A stretch of 64,000 nt of DNA from Steromphala cineraria (Eukaryota > Mollusca > Gastropoda > Trochida > Trochidae), in NCBI GenBank assembly GCA_916613615.1, contig OU744723.1, positions 67,971,226 to 68,035,225 of the forward strand. Reading direction: 5' to 3'. Each line of letters starts with the position of its first letter. Within the stretch, counting starts at the first letter, position 1. Both the position numbers and the translations under genes were made by a program. Positions 12,191-24,101 of the stretch are shown piece by piece. The notes under the pieces are model-generated. The model saw only the letters and a list, made by a program, of their open reading frames with translations, was not told where the DNA came from and did no database searches.

Positions 12191-12575
12191 AAGAATAATA
12201 AGAATAATTCTTATTACCTACGAGGGCAGTCATATCGAGGTTCATATTTTTCATATGTTGCCCTAGGGCAAAATATCACTTTTGCATTGTGACGTCACGT
12301 AATAAACAATGCTTTGACGTCACGCTTCACCTATGACGTCATAATCTATACGAGCCGGCGGCGGCAAGTCCGCCTATGCTGAGAAGTTATTTTTGAGTAT
12401 TTTCTTTAATTTTGGGACTACGGTAATAAACAGAATATTATATTCGTGTCCATGACATACTATGTTTACACTCGTGCCTAAATATCAGTATATCCCTCGC
12501 TCTCGCTCGGGAAATACTAATATTTAGGCACTCGTGTCGTAAACATAGTATGTCATGGACACTCATATAATATCC
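12191..12575 (+). repeat. Dispersed repeat, family D, ending in a large palindrome
   Basis: The part from 12211 matches, in inverse orientation, 53671-53942 (shared 'ttattacctacgagggcagt', 'ttgccctag', 'cgcctatgctgagaagt'). The right part, about 12435-12573, is an inverted repeat with arms of about 55 bp around a 'cctcgctctcgctcgg' loop. Likely a foldback or MITE-type element. Confidence 0.6.
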
Positions 12576-12697
12576 TCTATATAGTTCTTCTATAACGCAA
12601 GTCTCCATCTGGACTCACAGTTCACAATTGAAAAAGTTCTACTGGATGGCCATGTTGAATTGATGTGTCTTTAGATCCTTCTTCAAAATGGACAGCA

Positions 12698-14167
12698 AGG
12701 GAATTTAACAGAGAGGAGAGCAAGGATTTGCATATGGATGGAGCTGAATGATAACTTATTTAATAGAGAGGAGAGCAAGGGGTTGCATATGGATGGAGCT
12801 GAATGATAACTTATTTAATAGAGAGGAGAGCAAGGGGTTGCATATGGATGGAGCTGAATGATAACTTATTTAACAGAGAGGAGAGCAAGGGGTTGCATAT
12901 GGATGGAGCTGAATGATAACTTATTTAACAGAGAGGAGAGCAAGGGGTTGCATATGGATGGAGCTGAATGATAACTTATTTAACAGAGAGGAGAGCAAGG
13001 GGTTGCATATGGATGGAGCTGAATGATAACTTATTTAACAGAGAGGAGAGCAAGGGGTTGCATATGGATGGAGCTGAATGATAACTTATTTAACAGAGAG
13101 GAGAGCAAGGGGTTGCATATGGATGGAGCTGAATGATAACTTATTTAACAGAGAGGAGAGCAAGGTGTTGCATATGGATGGAGCTGAATGATAACTTATT
13201 TAATAGAGAGGAGAGCAAGGGGTTGCATATGGATGGAGCTGAATGATTACTTATTTAAAGGGGCAGTAGCACGTTTTTTCATAATTTTTTATTTTAACAT
13301 TTTCACTGATAATTGTAAGTTAATGCTAAATGTATTATTTTGACAGTGTCAAAAATCTCATTACACACACCAATCATCCATAGTCAGAGGACAAAGTATG
13401 AGGCTTCACATAAAATCCATTGGCGGCCATTTTTTTGTGAACACCTTTAATTCATTTTTGTAAGAAAAATGAATCTCATGGCTGAACTTTACGTTATATA
13501 TTTGAATTATTACTGCTTCATTTAGTTTGAATACATTGTCTTTCAATTGGAACTGTTTATTTTCATTTTCCTGACATCACCTTATATTCCCCCTAAAAAC
13601 GTGCTACTGCCCCTTTAACAGAGAGGAGAGCAAGGTGTTGCATATGGATGGAGCTGAATGATAACTTATTTAACAGAGAGGAGAGCAAGGTGTTGCATAT
13701 GGATGGAGCTGAATGATAACTTATTTAACAGAGAGGAGAGCAAGGGGTTGCATATAGATGGAGCTGAATGATTACTTATTTAATAGAGAGGAGAGCAAGC
13801 AGTTGCATATGGATGGAGCTGAATGATAACTTATTTAACAGAGAGGAGAGCAAGGGGTTGCATATGGATGGAGCTGAATGATAACTTATTTAATAGAGAG
13901 GAGAGCAAGGGGTTGCATATGGATGGAGCTGAATGATTACTTATTTAATAGAGAGGAGAGCAAGGGGTTGCATATGGATGGAGCTGAATGATAACTTATT
14001 TAACAGAGAGGAGAGCAAGGGGTTGCATATGGATGGAGCTGAATGATTACTTATTCAATAGAGAGGAGAATAAGGGGTTGCATATGGATGGAGCTGAATG
14101 ATAACTTATTTAATAGAGAGGAGAGCAAGGGGTTGCATATGGATGGAGCTGAACGATTACTTATTCT
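12698..14167 (+). repeat. 55-bp tandem array, 20 copies, interrupted
   Basis: The anchor '(g/t)gttgcatat' recurs every 55 bp at 12726, 12781 and so on to 13221 (ten copies), then from 13636 to 14131 (ten copies). The unit also contains 'ggatggagctgaatgataac' and 'ttatttaacagagaggagag'. The gap is exactly the MITE at 13259-13614. Frames in the array are not conserved because 55 is not a multiple of three. Confidence 0.97.
13259..13614 (-). mobile_element. TTAA-flanked MITE, family A, copy 2, inside the 55-bp array
   Basis: Same TIRs as the copy at 9477, in opposite orientation. It is flanked by TTAA at 13255-13258 and 13615-13618. The surrounding repeat units carry 'acttatttaacagag', which is the pre-insertion site, so the TTAA duplication is read directly. 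356 bp, no ORF. Confidence 0.93.
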
Positions 14168-14403
14168 TGAAATGCAAATGAATTTGACAAAGAAGTGTCA
14201 GCAGTATATATGTATAACCTTTGTTTGTTCTTGCTCACCAGATTCTTTCAGGATGATTAGTTGTACTACTATCATTACCACTTATCACATAGTGGTGAGC
14301 TATTTGTACATGCACTTAGGACAGGCTTTCTACAGACTATCAGATCTTCTTCACCGTGAGCTGTTTGTACATGGAATAGTTCCCCTCCATTAGTGACAAC
14401 AGG

Positions 14404-14556
14404 CAGTGTTTAAAATATAGCCCGTCCGCCAGTCCTTAAACTGGCTGCTTTTTGCCAGGACTGGTTGCTTTTTGGTCAGGACTGGTAAATTTTCAAAATT
14501 TTCTCCAAACGAATTGACCAATTAATTTTCAGGACAGGCTAGGTTTCCATACACTG
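14404..14556. mobile_element. hAT-like MITE (CAGTGT ends), copy 1
   Basis: Starts CAGTGTTT and ends ATACACTG, with 'caacag' on both sides as a probable target duplication. The interior has 'ccaggactgg' duplications. Related copies are at 41688-41839 and 47398-47478. Confidence 0.55.
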
Positions 14557-16709
14557 CAACAGACCACCCTTTTCTGAATTATCCTTATCCACAGCTGAAG
14601 TTTTGATACTCCCATTCTATTCACCCCCTGGACTTTTCATTAAGAAAGATTATTTTGAAATCAACCATTGGTAAATTGCTTGGGGCTGTCACTGAACTGA
14701 CCTTCTCCGGGACATGATGATAACCACAATGATAAATGTCTTGGAATGAAGGCAAATCCAGGACCTGTTTTGAGGCTGCAATAGAAGAGATGTACTTCAG
14801 AAAACAAATATGAAGTAAAACACTAGAATATCTTGAAATATATACAGCTTTCTTGGGACCTTTTGGTGCAGGTGAATTATTGTATAACGAAACCTGCTTT
14901 TAGATGTACTACTATCCCATGCACTTATTTCTATGATTATTTTAGCAATTCTACTTTCTTTTCCACTTATTTCATCTCTTCTCTCCAGCGCTAAATCTGT
15001 GATCGTGTGATTGACAGCATCTTCATGTTCTGTGTAGATCCCTAGGGAATTCCCTCAGTAGAAAACTCCGGAAACATCCAGGCCTTTGCTTCTAGGAATA
15101 GCAGAAAAATCTTTTGATCCTTTCTAAGTCAATATTTATTGTCTGCATATTGAGAGTATGTACTTAAGATTAGGAACATTGCCTAATGCTGAAGTTTGAT
15201 TTGGACTTTGAAACTAAAGAAGACAGTTATCGATTTGAAATGAATGTGCTGGTTTGAGGTTAAGGTGGATGTGGTTTTAAGTGATTAGACGATAAATATT
15301 GAATAGGTTATTATGGATAAAGCTGGTTATGTTTCGAAGTCTTAGTTTTGCTTAATAGATAAACTTACTTACAGTCATCAAAAACATTTCCTAGGAAAAT
15401 AGGTACGTTTTTTATTCTACAAGAAGGAAAGTAAAGTGATATTGGTTAGTGCGTTCAAGACTAATTCCTTTGACTTTCAAGCTAATTGTTTAAAATCAGC
15501 AAAGAAATATACTGAAGTGAAATCTGCAAGGATTTACCGTAATTTGTAATCAAATCAATGTTCTTCACTAAATGCGCTGAGCTATTCTTGCCAGTATTGA
15601 ACATGATTCTGATTTGGACATAAAACTTTTAAAAATCTAGACTATCCTTAGAAGGTACTCATGTACTATGTCGTCAAGGGAAAAGTCAAGGGAAAAAATA
15701 AGATGGAGTGTTTACCAAATTACTTTATCCCTCAGGTGAAATTATCCCGACAGAGCTTGTGTTCAACAGAGGGAAAGTGGAACAAATTAAAGTAATGCAT
15801 GAAAATAACCGCTTTTGACCTTTAACAATATCAAATAAAAAATTTAAAAATGTTTCTGGTCTTTACTTTCAAGCAAAAATGATACGTTGATGAGGATTTT
15901 GTTTTTATTTCCAATTTTTATTTTTTTAGTTTTGAACATGAAAAAAAAAAGAAATAAATAAAGCCTTGAATTACTTTTTCACTGTGTCTTTGAAGGCAAT
16001 CAGGGACAAAAACGAGTAACATTCTATAAAAGCCTGCGTTTCAATGTTTTTTTCTTGGCCACGGGAGTAAATTTCTATTTTCCCCTTGTCAACATCTTGT
16101 AAAAAAGGCTTGATGCTGGGGTTTGACAGTGACATGGGCAGAAACCAGAAACAAATCAGCTTTTTTCTAGGCCTTATGTATAAAGGCATTATTCATTTCA
16201 ACGATAGAAGAAGCAAACCTAGGGAGGAGAGAACGCCATAGCCTCTTGTTAAGAGCTCCCATATGGCAGCCATATTGTGAGTTTATTATGTTATATCCCC
16301 TGGTGTAGGATATAGACCTGATATATCTACATCTGAGAGGCTATTGGTCTGTCTGAGTATGAAGTCCAGATGTGATATGGAATATGATAGGTATCTCCCA
16401 GACAGACAGATAAATAGATATACAGCATTGTATAACAGGAACTAACTCATAGAGTGTGTTGGCTGGAGATGGGTTATGGATACGACCCTCCTCTGTTTGA
16501 TGTATGCACTGACCTCGGGCGGGGGACATGAGGGAAATAATTATGTATTGATAAGAATATGAATAATTGATTCCTCATTGGCTAATATTCTATTGTTAAA
16601 ACTGACAAGCAATGCTCAAAGATGCTTTGAATGCTAAACAATGTGAAAAAAGTAGAACAGTGGGTTGTATGTTTGGAATGAACTGTTCGAGAGTCTGTTT
16701 GCTAGAGAT
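14557..16709. other. No gene seen
   Basis: AT-rich sequence with no frame that resembles a protein and no clear repeat boundary. Short frames here lack exon signals. Confidence 0.45.
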
Positions 16710-16718
16710 ACTAATGTG

Positions 16719-17083
16719 TATAGGTGTAACGATACGACAATACGTTATCATATCGTGATATATGGGCCACAATATATTGTATCGTATCGCAGGATGGGTA
16801 TAGGGATACAAAAAATAATAATAAAATCTTATGTAGGTGCTCAAAACTGAGATATACATTTAAAAGATACTTCATTATGCCCACAATAACCTCTCTTTAA
16901 ATTTGGAAGTTGGATTATATTACAATTACATCAAAAAAGCTGCAGATGAAGATTAACTGACTCAAAAATTTTGTGAAAAGATCTTAATGTCAGGAGATAA
17001 TATGTATCGGGATACGTATTGTATCGTGACCCCTATATCGGGATATGTATCATATCGCAACCCTCCTCTATCGTTACACCTTT
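16719..17083 (+). mobile_element. MITE, family E, with 9-bp flanking repeat
   Basis: Ends 'aggtgtaacgata' and 'tatcgttacacct' are inverted, and the 9-bp direct repeat 'actaatgtg' flanks both sides (16710-16718 and 17084-17092). The interior is full of cgatac/gtatcg words. An 8-9 bp duplication fits hAT-type insertion. No transposase. Confidence 0.75.
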
Positions 17084-17280
17084 ACTAATGTGGATACTGG
17101 TTACTTCAGGAGATGGGTAGACCTATGGTTGATAAGCCCTCCACTGTTTGATATGTTCACTGACCTTGGCCATGGAACATTATCATTGAAATTGTGATGT
17201 ATTGATAACTAATTTCTCTTGGGCTGATATTCTGTCTGTAGCTCACAGATGCTTTATTGTATTTCAGTAAGCAGAAATAG

Positions 17281-17425
17281 AGAATCTCACCCAAGTGTCT
17301 TCTGATATCATATATATCAACACAAGTTGATTAAGTAACACATATCAGTGGCTTGCCAAGAATATTTTACTTTTATCAACGAGTGTTGATATATTTGATA
17401 TCAGATGACACAAGGGTGAGATTCT
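17281..17425. repeat. 145-bp inverted-repeat element
   Basis: 'agaatctcaccc' at the left and 'gggtgagattct' at the right bound arms that continue through 'ttctgatatca' and 'atatatcaacac'. A solo left arm occurs at 54812-54858, so it is dispersed. Confidence 0.7.
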
Positions 17426-17749
17426 TTTTATCATACAAAATCAATTTTCATTCCGTTTGCATGAAAAAATTTACATCTTTGAACACTGATGGCCCTAGAA
17501 CTCCTAAACCAGTGATGTCATAGCATTGTGACATAATGAAAAAGTGTGTAGACCTGATATCTCACCATGTGAAGGGTTGTGAAGTGTATTTGAAAGTGTT
17601 TCTAATTCAAATGTCAAATGGTGAGAATGGAAAAAATGTAGTTTACATATTGCCTCTGAAAGTGCCTCAGGTTAAAGTTTGGGAGCTTTTTTGAGAGACT
17701 TTAAGGTCAAAATTAAAGACTTGAGACTAAAGTAGGGTCATAAATATTT

Positions 17750-18127
17750 AAAACTTGCTATTCTCAACTAGTATCAAAGATGACAACGCAAGAGTACACA
17801 GGACACAAGTACGCAGGATCCAATATCACAATTTCTCTAAGGCCTTACTCCCTCTCATTCACACCCAGCCAGACTAGTTCAGGTGTTGTCACATTAGTTT
17901 AAGGCCTAGAAAACTGAAACTTGTCGCCTATATACTTAATTTGATGATTGGTGACCCTGAAGCCTCTACAAAGGGGGAATCACATTGGCCACACTCTTCA
18001 GCATAATTGATGATGAAGCCTGATGAGCTACAGAGCCAATGGCTCTATTTTTAAAACTTACTATTCTCAACTAGTATCGCTCTCATTAACACCCAGCCAG
18101 ACTAGTTCAGGTGTCGTCACATTAGTA
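17750..18127 (+). repeat. Diverged direct duplication upstream of the satellite
   Basis: 'acttgctattctcaactagt' (from about 17754) and 'acacccagccagactagttc' (from about 17862) recur at about 18057 and 18090. The second copy lacks about 75 bp present in the first. The spacer contains a 'gatgagctacagagcc' Helitron-like fragment near 18020. Confidence 0.8.
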
Positions 18128-18144
18128 TATATCAGTCTCAGCAT

Positions 18145-20071
18145 CGTAGGTTGATCAGTGAGAATTCTTGTTACAACGTCTACAACGTCACCCATAGCTA
18201 TCTACGTAGGTTGATCAGTGAGAATTCTTGTTACAACATCTACAACGTCACCCATAGCAATCTACGTAGGTTGATCAGTGAGAATTCTTGTTACAACATC
18301 TACAACGTCACCCATAGCTATCTACGTAGGTTGATCAGTGAGAATTCTTGTTACAACATCTACAACGTCACCCATAGCTATCTACGTAGGTTGACCAGTG
18401 AGAATTCTTGTTACAACATCTACAACGTCACTCATAGCTATCTACGTAGGTTGACCAGTGAGAATTCTCGTTACAACATCTACAACGTCACCCATAGCAA
18501 TCTACGTAGGTTGATCAGTGAGAATTCTTGTTACAACGTCTACAACGTCACCCATAGCTATCTACGTAGGTTGACCAGTGAGAATTCTTGTTACAACATC
18601 TACAACGTCACTCATAGCTATCTACGTAGGTTGACCAGTGAGAATTCTTGTTACAACATCTACAACGTCACTCATAGCTATCTACGTAGGTTGACCAGTG
18701 AGAATTCTCGTTACAACATCTACAACGTCACCCATAGCTATCTACGTAGGTTGATCAGTGAGAATTCTTGTTACAACATCTACAACGTCACCCATAGCAA
18801 TCTACGTAGGTTGATCAGTGAGAATTCTTGTTACAACGTCTACAACGTCACCCATAGCTATCTACGTAGGTTGATCAGTGAGAATTCTTGTTACAACATC
18901 TACAACGTCACCCATAGCAATCTACGTAGGTTGATCAGTGAGAATTCTTGTTACAACATCTACAACGTCACCCATAGCTATCTACGTAGGTTGATCAGTG
19001 AGAATTCTTGTTACAACATCTACAACGTCACCCATAGCTATCTACGTAGGTTGATCAGTGAGAATTCTTGTTACAACATCTACAACGTCACCCATAGCTA
19101 TCTACGTAGGTTGACCAGTGAGAATTCTTGTTACAACATCTACAACGTCACCCATAGCTATCTACGTAGGTTGATCAGTGAGAATTCTTGTTACAACATC
19201 TACAACGTCACCCATAGCTATCTACGTAGGTTGACCAGTGAGAATTCTTGTTACAACATCTACAACGTCACCCATAGCTATCTACGTAGGTTGATCAGTG
19301 AGAATTCTCGTTACAACATCTACAACGTCACCCATAGCAATCTACGTAGGTTGACCAGTGAGAATTCTTGTTACAACATCTACAACGTCACCCATAGCTA
19401 TCTACGTAGGTTGATCAGTGAGAATTCTCGTTACAACATCTACAACGTCACCCATAGCTATCTACGTAGGTTGATCAGTGAGAATTCTTGTTACAACATC
19501 TACAACGTCACCCATAGCTATCTACGTAGGTTGACCAGTGAGAATTCTTGTTACAACGTCTACAACGTCACCCATAGCTATCTACGTAGGTTGATCAGTG
19601 AGAATTCTTGTTACAACATCTACAACGTCACCCATAGCTATCTACGTAGGTTGATCAGTGAGAATTCTCGTTACAACATCTACAACGTCACCCATAGCTA
19701 TCTACTGGGTTGACCAGTGAGAATTCTTGTTACAACATCTACAACGTCACCCATAGCTATCTACTGGGTTGACCAGTGAGAATTCTTGTTACAACATCTA
19801 CAACGTCACCCATAGCAATCTACGTAGGTTGATCAGTGAGAATTCTTGTTACAACATCTACAACGTCACCCATAGCAATCTACGTAGGTTGATCAGTGAG
19901 AATTCTTGTTACAACATCTACAACGTCACCCATAGCTATCTACGTAGGTTGATCAGTGAGAATTCTTGTTACAACGTCTACAACGTCACCCATAGCTATC
20001 TACTGGGTTGACCAGTGAGAATTCTTGTTACAACATCTACAACGTCACCCATAGCTATCTACGTAGGTTGA
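18145..20071 (+). repeat. 60-bp satellite array, about 32 copies
   Basis: The unit contains ttgatcagtgagaattcttg, ttacaacatctacaacgtca and cccatagctatctacgtagg. Because 60 is divisible by three and the unit lacks a stop in one frame, a 520-codon frame (18151-19713) of a 20-residue repeat arises. Copies vary at five positions, mostly by amino-acid-changing substitutions, and three junctions (about 19704, 19763 and 20003) are 59 bp long and break the frame. There is no start context, signal peptide or splice signal. I therefore call it satellite DNA and not a gene. Confidence 0.95.
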
Positions 20072-21270
20072 ATCAATAAACAAGTTCAGCTTCTAATGGG
20101 ACACGTACACCCCCTCCATCGCACACCATCACTTCCGCTTGAGTGTCAAATATTGTCTAGAGTCCTCACTCAACTAATTCTTGCACTTGATAGATGATGA
20201 GAAAATGTAAAGGTGAAGATATCGTTTAGAAGTGTTCCTAGAGGGGTCCTTGCTGGCCCTTTTGGCTTATGTCCTTTAAAAATTATAGATATATTTTACG
20301 ATTGTAAAGGGCCCATCTGCTTATAATATGCCAAAATGACCCCCTCAGCTTTTCACCTCGGAACAACACCAATGTGTTACCAAGTATTCAACAAGAGGAT
20401 AACAGTTCATTGAATTTTCTTACCTAAGGAGTAAACATATATTGGTATCATGTTTCCATGTGTTGCACAAGGGCAATTAATCACTGTGTCATGATGACAT
20501 GATGACATGATGCTAGATATTGGTTTTACTTCTATGAAGTTACGCAGCAACAGCTTACAATGTTGACATGTTTATGACAAGTTTTATCCTCATATTGTCA
20601 TGTGTTTTAGAATAGGACATCATATTCAAGTCAATATCATTATAGTTGAGTTCAGTCACATATTAACTGTTGTTCAGAGCATTTGACGCATGTTTTCCAC
20701 AAGTTATTGCCTATCTAACACATGATGTAAAGTAAATATCATAGTTTGAAGAGTTTTATACCATGTCTTGAGCACCAAGATCAAGGAAATAATTGCTTCA
20801 TGTTTTGTAACTCTGTGATAGATATCACAAGGGGACGTTGTTTGTTTAGAGTTATCTTTCCTTGATTTCAAATCTGAGTTGTTAAACCTTTTGCTCTTTA
20901 CATTTGGCAAAATGCTGCAAACGCCTTTGAAATTTTGATATATCTACTTCTTGACATCCACTATTGTTTGTTTTGGTTTTCTTATCACGTAGTCATAATG
21001 GAACAATTGTAATAGTAAATAATTCATGTTCATTGTTATTTACATAATGACACACTGTTGAAACACCCTTCCTGCTGTACATGTACAAGACATGGATATC
21101 AGTGAGGTTTATATATATATAGTTCGCTCACTACTTTTGAATCAAAGGAATGAGAAATATGACTGAGGGATAGAGAAATGATTCATTTTAACTTATGTGT
21201 TGCCGCACTTAAACATACTTCCTGCTACTATGCAAGTGGATACCAGTGAGATGTTCTTTATAAATGTCTT
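20072..21270. other. No gene seen
   Basis: Unique-looking AT-rich sequence. A short 'catgatga' triplication occurs near 20495. No exon or RNA gene recognised. Confidence 0.45.
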
Positions 21271-21271
21271 A

Positions 21272-21620
21272 AAGAGACACTGATTATCAGTTTTAAGTTT
21301 TATTTGGTTTTGATAAATTTCAAAATATCTAATATGCTGATTGAAGATCATATCTGATCCACTGGACTTGCAAATCTATCCATTTAAGGTTAATATCTCT
21401 AGAATGCTTGATTTTATCAAAAATCGAAAAAACATCTAAAATGCGTGTAATAGTCGAAATTATGCATCCAATTCACCTGCCTATTAGTTACAATACCTAA
21501 TAAATATTATCGAATTGAATATACCTTCCTGTCAGCTTTGATAAGGTTTCCGAATACCGTAATGTTTGGCGAATTTGTGTGCGCCACTCGAGTCACGTTG
21601 TCCGGTTTTCAATCAAAATC
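21272..21620 (+). repeat. Dispersed repeat, family F, copy 1
   Basis: Aligns in the same orientation with 58634-58915: 'aaaatatctaatatgctgat', 'actggacttgcaaat', 'atccaatt', 'tatcgaat', 'cttcctgtcagct' and 'gtttggcgaatttg' appear in order in both. Termini not defined; class unknown. Confidence 0.75.
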
Positions 21621-22063
21621 CTGACTTTGAATGGCCGTATTTTCGCTCTAACGTAGCGATTGACCTTGAACTTGTAATTTTCAGTAAGAGTTAGTGGTTC
21701 CCAATGTAATCACATCGATTTCAAAATTTGACATATATGTGATCCCATCAACATACTTTGTGTCACTTTTAACCATCAATCGACTCTTTACTTTTGAAGT
21801 TAAGGCAATAAAGCGATAGAAATAACTGGTGTTCATTGTTATTTACATACTTCCACACTGGTGCCACATACTTACTGCTATTAAACAAGACAAAATATTG
21901 TCAAGATGTTCTCTAAGTCTTTTTAACCACGCAGCTCATTTCAAAAAGCATCTCAAAAGTTTTATGAATAATTCTATCAATTGCATCCAGCCATTGTTTC
22001 ACATGTGATACTTGATGCTTGCCTACCTGTTGGGTCAGAGGTGATGTCCCATGATGCACCACT

Positions 22064-22080
22064 CCCACCAGGGGGCGCTG
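22064..22080 (+). promoter_or_regulatory. CTCF-like motif
   Basis: The sequence cccaccagggggcgctg matches the CTCF core consensus (CCACNAGGGGGCGCT). CTCF and its core motif are conserved across bilaterians. It is a sequence match only. It lies in single-copy-looking DNA about 9 kb upstream of the first RUSC coding exon, inside a short open frame (21981-22217) that I cannot assign. Confidence 0.35.
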
Positions 22081-22217
22081 ACTCACCTACAGATGCATCA
22101 TTGGTGACCTTGACATTCATTCCACATGGCAGCCTCTGTGTAAATTGGACTCAGCAGTTAGTTAATGATCAACAGGCAGCCAAGAAAATCAAGTTACAGG
22201 ATGGAGTTTGCAGATAG

Positions 22218-23443
22218 GAGAGAAATTAGTATCAAGAATTCGTAAATATCGTTGAAATTGTATTTTGAATCAAAAGTTGCTGGATTACAAATTAGTTATG
22301 ATGGATTTATTGTAGATAGCAGAGGAATTCATGTTTGGAATTGAGTAACATTGTTGAAGATGCAATATAATCAAATGATGTTGAATTATTTAAAAAAGAA
22401 TTTGCAGTTCATAGCGAAATGAGTTCAGTCATGCAATTAATTGGATTTTGCTCTGTGATTCATCCTATTAAAAGCAAAACGTTTTTGTTATAAAAATGGT
22501 GGAGACCCATTTTATGTTTTCGATAGAAAATCATATATATTAATTCAAATCATATGATCATATTTTGTTATTTAAACTCAAAATGAAATAACACTCTAGA
22601 AATGCACACATCAGTTGATAAAGACTCAATGGGACTTGCATTTTTATGCACAGTATTGAAATATGAAATACTAGGTATATTATTTATTTTCATCTGATCA
22701 TGTTTACATTTTATCATCTTTTCTTTGTCTAGTAATCATCATTTCATGTTTTGACGTGACTCAAACATAAACAAATTTCATACCATTAAGCAGGCATTTA
22801 TTGTTTTTAAGATATTTCATTACATGAATAATAAATGAATCACCCTCTCCAAAGTCGAGTTAATCTCAAGAAAATTTAATGCAAATTTGCTATTAGTATT
22901 GGTCACCCAAGGAATTGATGTTTATGTTTCCTCGACGACAACTCCCTTTCAAAGCTCTGTGAGTCATAACTACAAATTCTGCAGTCACTTTATTCTTTTA
23001 TATCCAGGTTCCATGGCTGACTCATTTAACACACTGCCCCACATCTGTATAATTAAACTCCAGTCAATGTGATATTAATGCTTTTCCCAATACAATGCAA
23101 AAGGTGCAATTCATAATTTACCCTTCTTGTAAACGAGAATCTGCACGTTTTGTGTTTTGGTCTTGTTAGTAGGTCACCTATGACTCACACTCAAGGCCTT
23201 TGGTGATTGGCTGATATTGCTTCTCTTACTCTGGTAGTAGTTTACGATACTCTTGCTCTTTAATGTCGTTATGCTTCTCATGATGACAAATTAACAATTG
23301 ATATTATACTTGACACTGCTAGTTAAATCTGTTTTGGTTGTAAAAAATTTATTGCTACTAGAGTTTTTTTCAATGATATGTTTTATTGTTTTTTTTTTAC
23401 TGCTTCCAATTGTGGTGCTACTACTGCTGGTTCCTATAATATA
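22218..23443. other. No gene seen
   Basis: AT-rich sequence without recognisable gene or repeat boundaries. Confidence 0.4.
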
Positions 23444-23968
23444 CTGTATTTGACGTAATAAGTGCCCTCTCCCTATAAGCGCCCCCTAACGGTGCTTTTA
23501 ACTCAAAAAACATAAAGCGCCCAGTCTCCAGGCTTATCTTACATGACAAACCTTTGATATTTTACATAAAAATTGTTTGAAGACTTCATTTCAGTCCCCC
23601 TCTTTAATCACAGTAATGGGATTTGTAACTTTTCGCTAAAAAACTATATGCAGTTAGAGAATATACAAACATGTTTATCATTCAAATAATAAGCCCTCTC
23701 CCTATAAGCGCCCCCTAATGGTCCTTTGTACTAAAAAAACATTAATCGCCCCCTCTCCAGGAATACCTTACATGACAAACCTTTGATATTTTACATAAAA
23801 ATGGTTTGAAGACTTCATTTCATCACAGTAATGGGATTTGTAACTTTGCGCTAAAAAACTGTATGCAGTTAGAGAATATATACAAACATGAATGATTAAG
23901 ACAGTTCAATAAGCGCCCCCTCTTTCCAATTTTTTAACCACCCATGGTGCTTAATAGGTCGAATACGG
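23444..23968 (+). mobile_element. TA-flanked MITE with internal duplication, family H, copy 1
   Basis: Left end 'CTGTATTTGACGTAATAAG' and right end 'CTTAATAGGTCGAATACGG' are inverted repeats, each flanked by TA as in Tc1/mariner-type insertion. The interior holds two copies, about 235 bp apart, of a segment with 'ccctataagcgccccctaa', 'catgacaaacctttgatatt' and 'cacagtaatgggatttgtaa'. A second copy at 55231-56820 is interrupted by the Helitron-like element. Confidence 0.8.
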
Positions 23969-24002
23969 TAAGTCACATTTTTGATGTCATATAAATGATA
24001 TC

Positions 24003-24101
24003 TTTAGATGTTTAAATGATTTGTACTACTGCTGTAAATGCTACTTGTACTTTTGTTGTTACTGTTGCTGTGACTACTGTAACTTTAACTGCTACATACT
24101 G
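24003..24101 (+). repeat. Degenerate CTA/CTG trinucleotide tract, left part
   Basis: Imperfect ctactgctgt/gttgctgtgact repeats that resume at 24540-24730 after the insertion at 24102-24539. Confidence 0.6.

Noticed and set aside
14043..14393. 116-residue frame
   Set aside because: Its N-terminal half is translated 55-bp satellite; the rest has no features.
18151..19713. 520-residue open frame of 20-residue repeats
   Set aside because: It is produced by a 60-bp satellite. Variants are mainly non-synonymous, 59-bp units break the frame, and no gene context is present.
19769..20011. 80-residue frame of the same repeat
   Set aside because: Continuation of the satellite after a 1-bp unit-length change.
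18145..20071. CRISPR array
   Set aside because: Units are contiguous tandem copies with no unique spacers, and the DNA is eukaryotic.
21981..22217. 78-residue frame with balanced composition
   Set aside because: No splice signals at usable places and no recognised similarity; noted only as the location of the CTCF-like motif.
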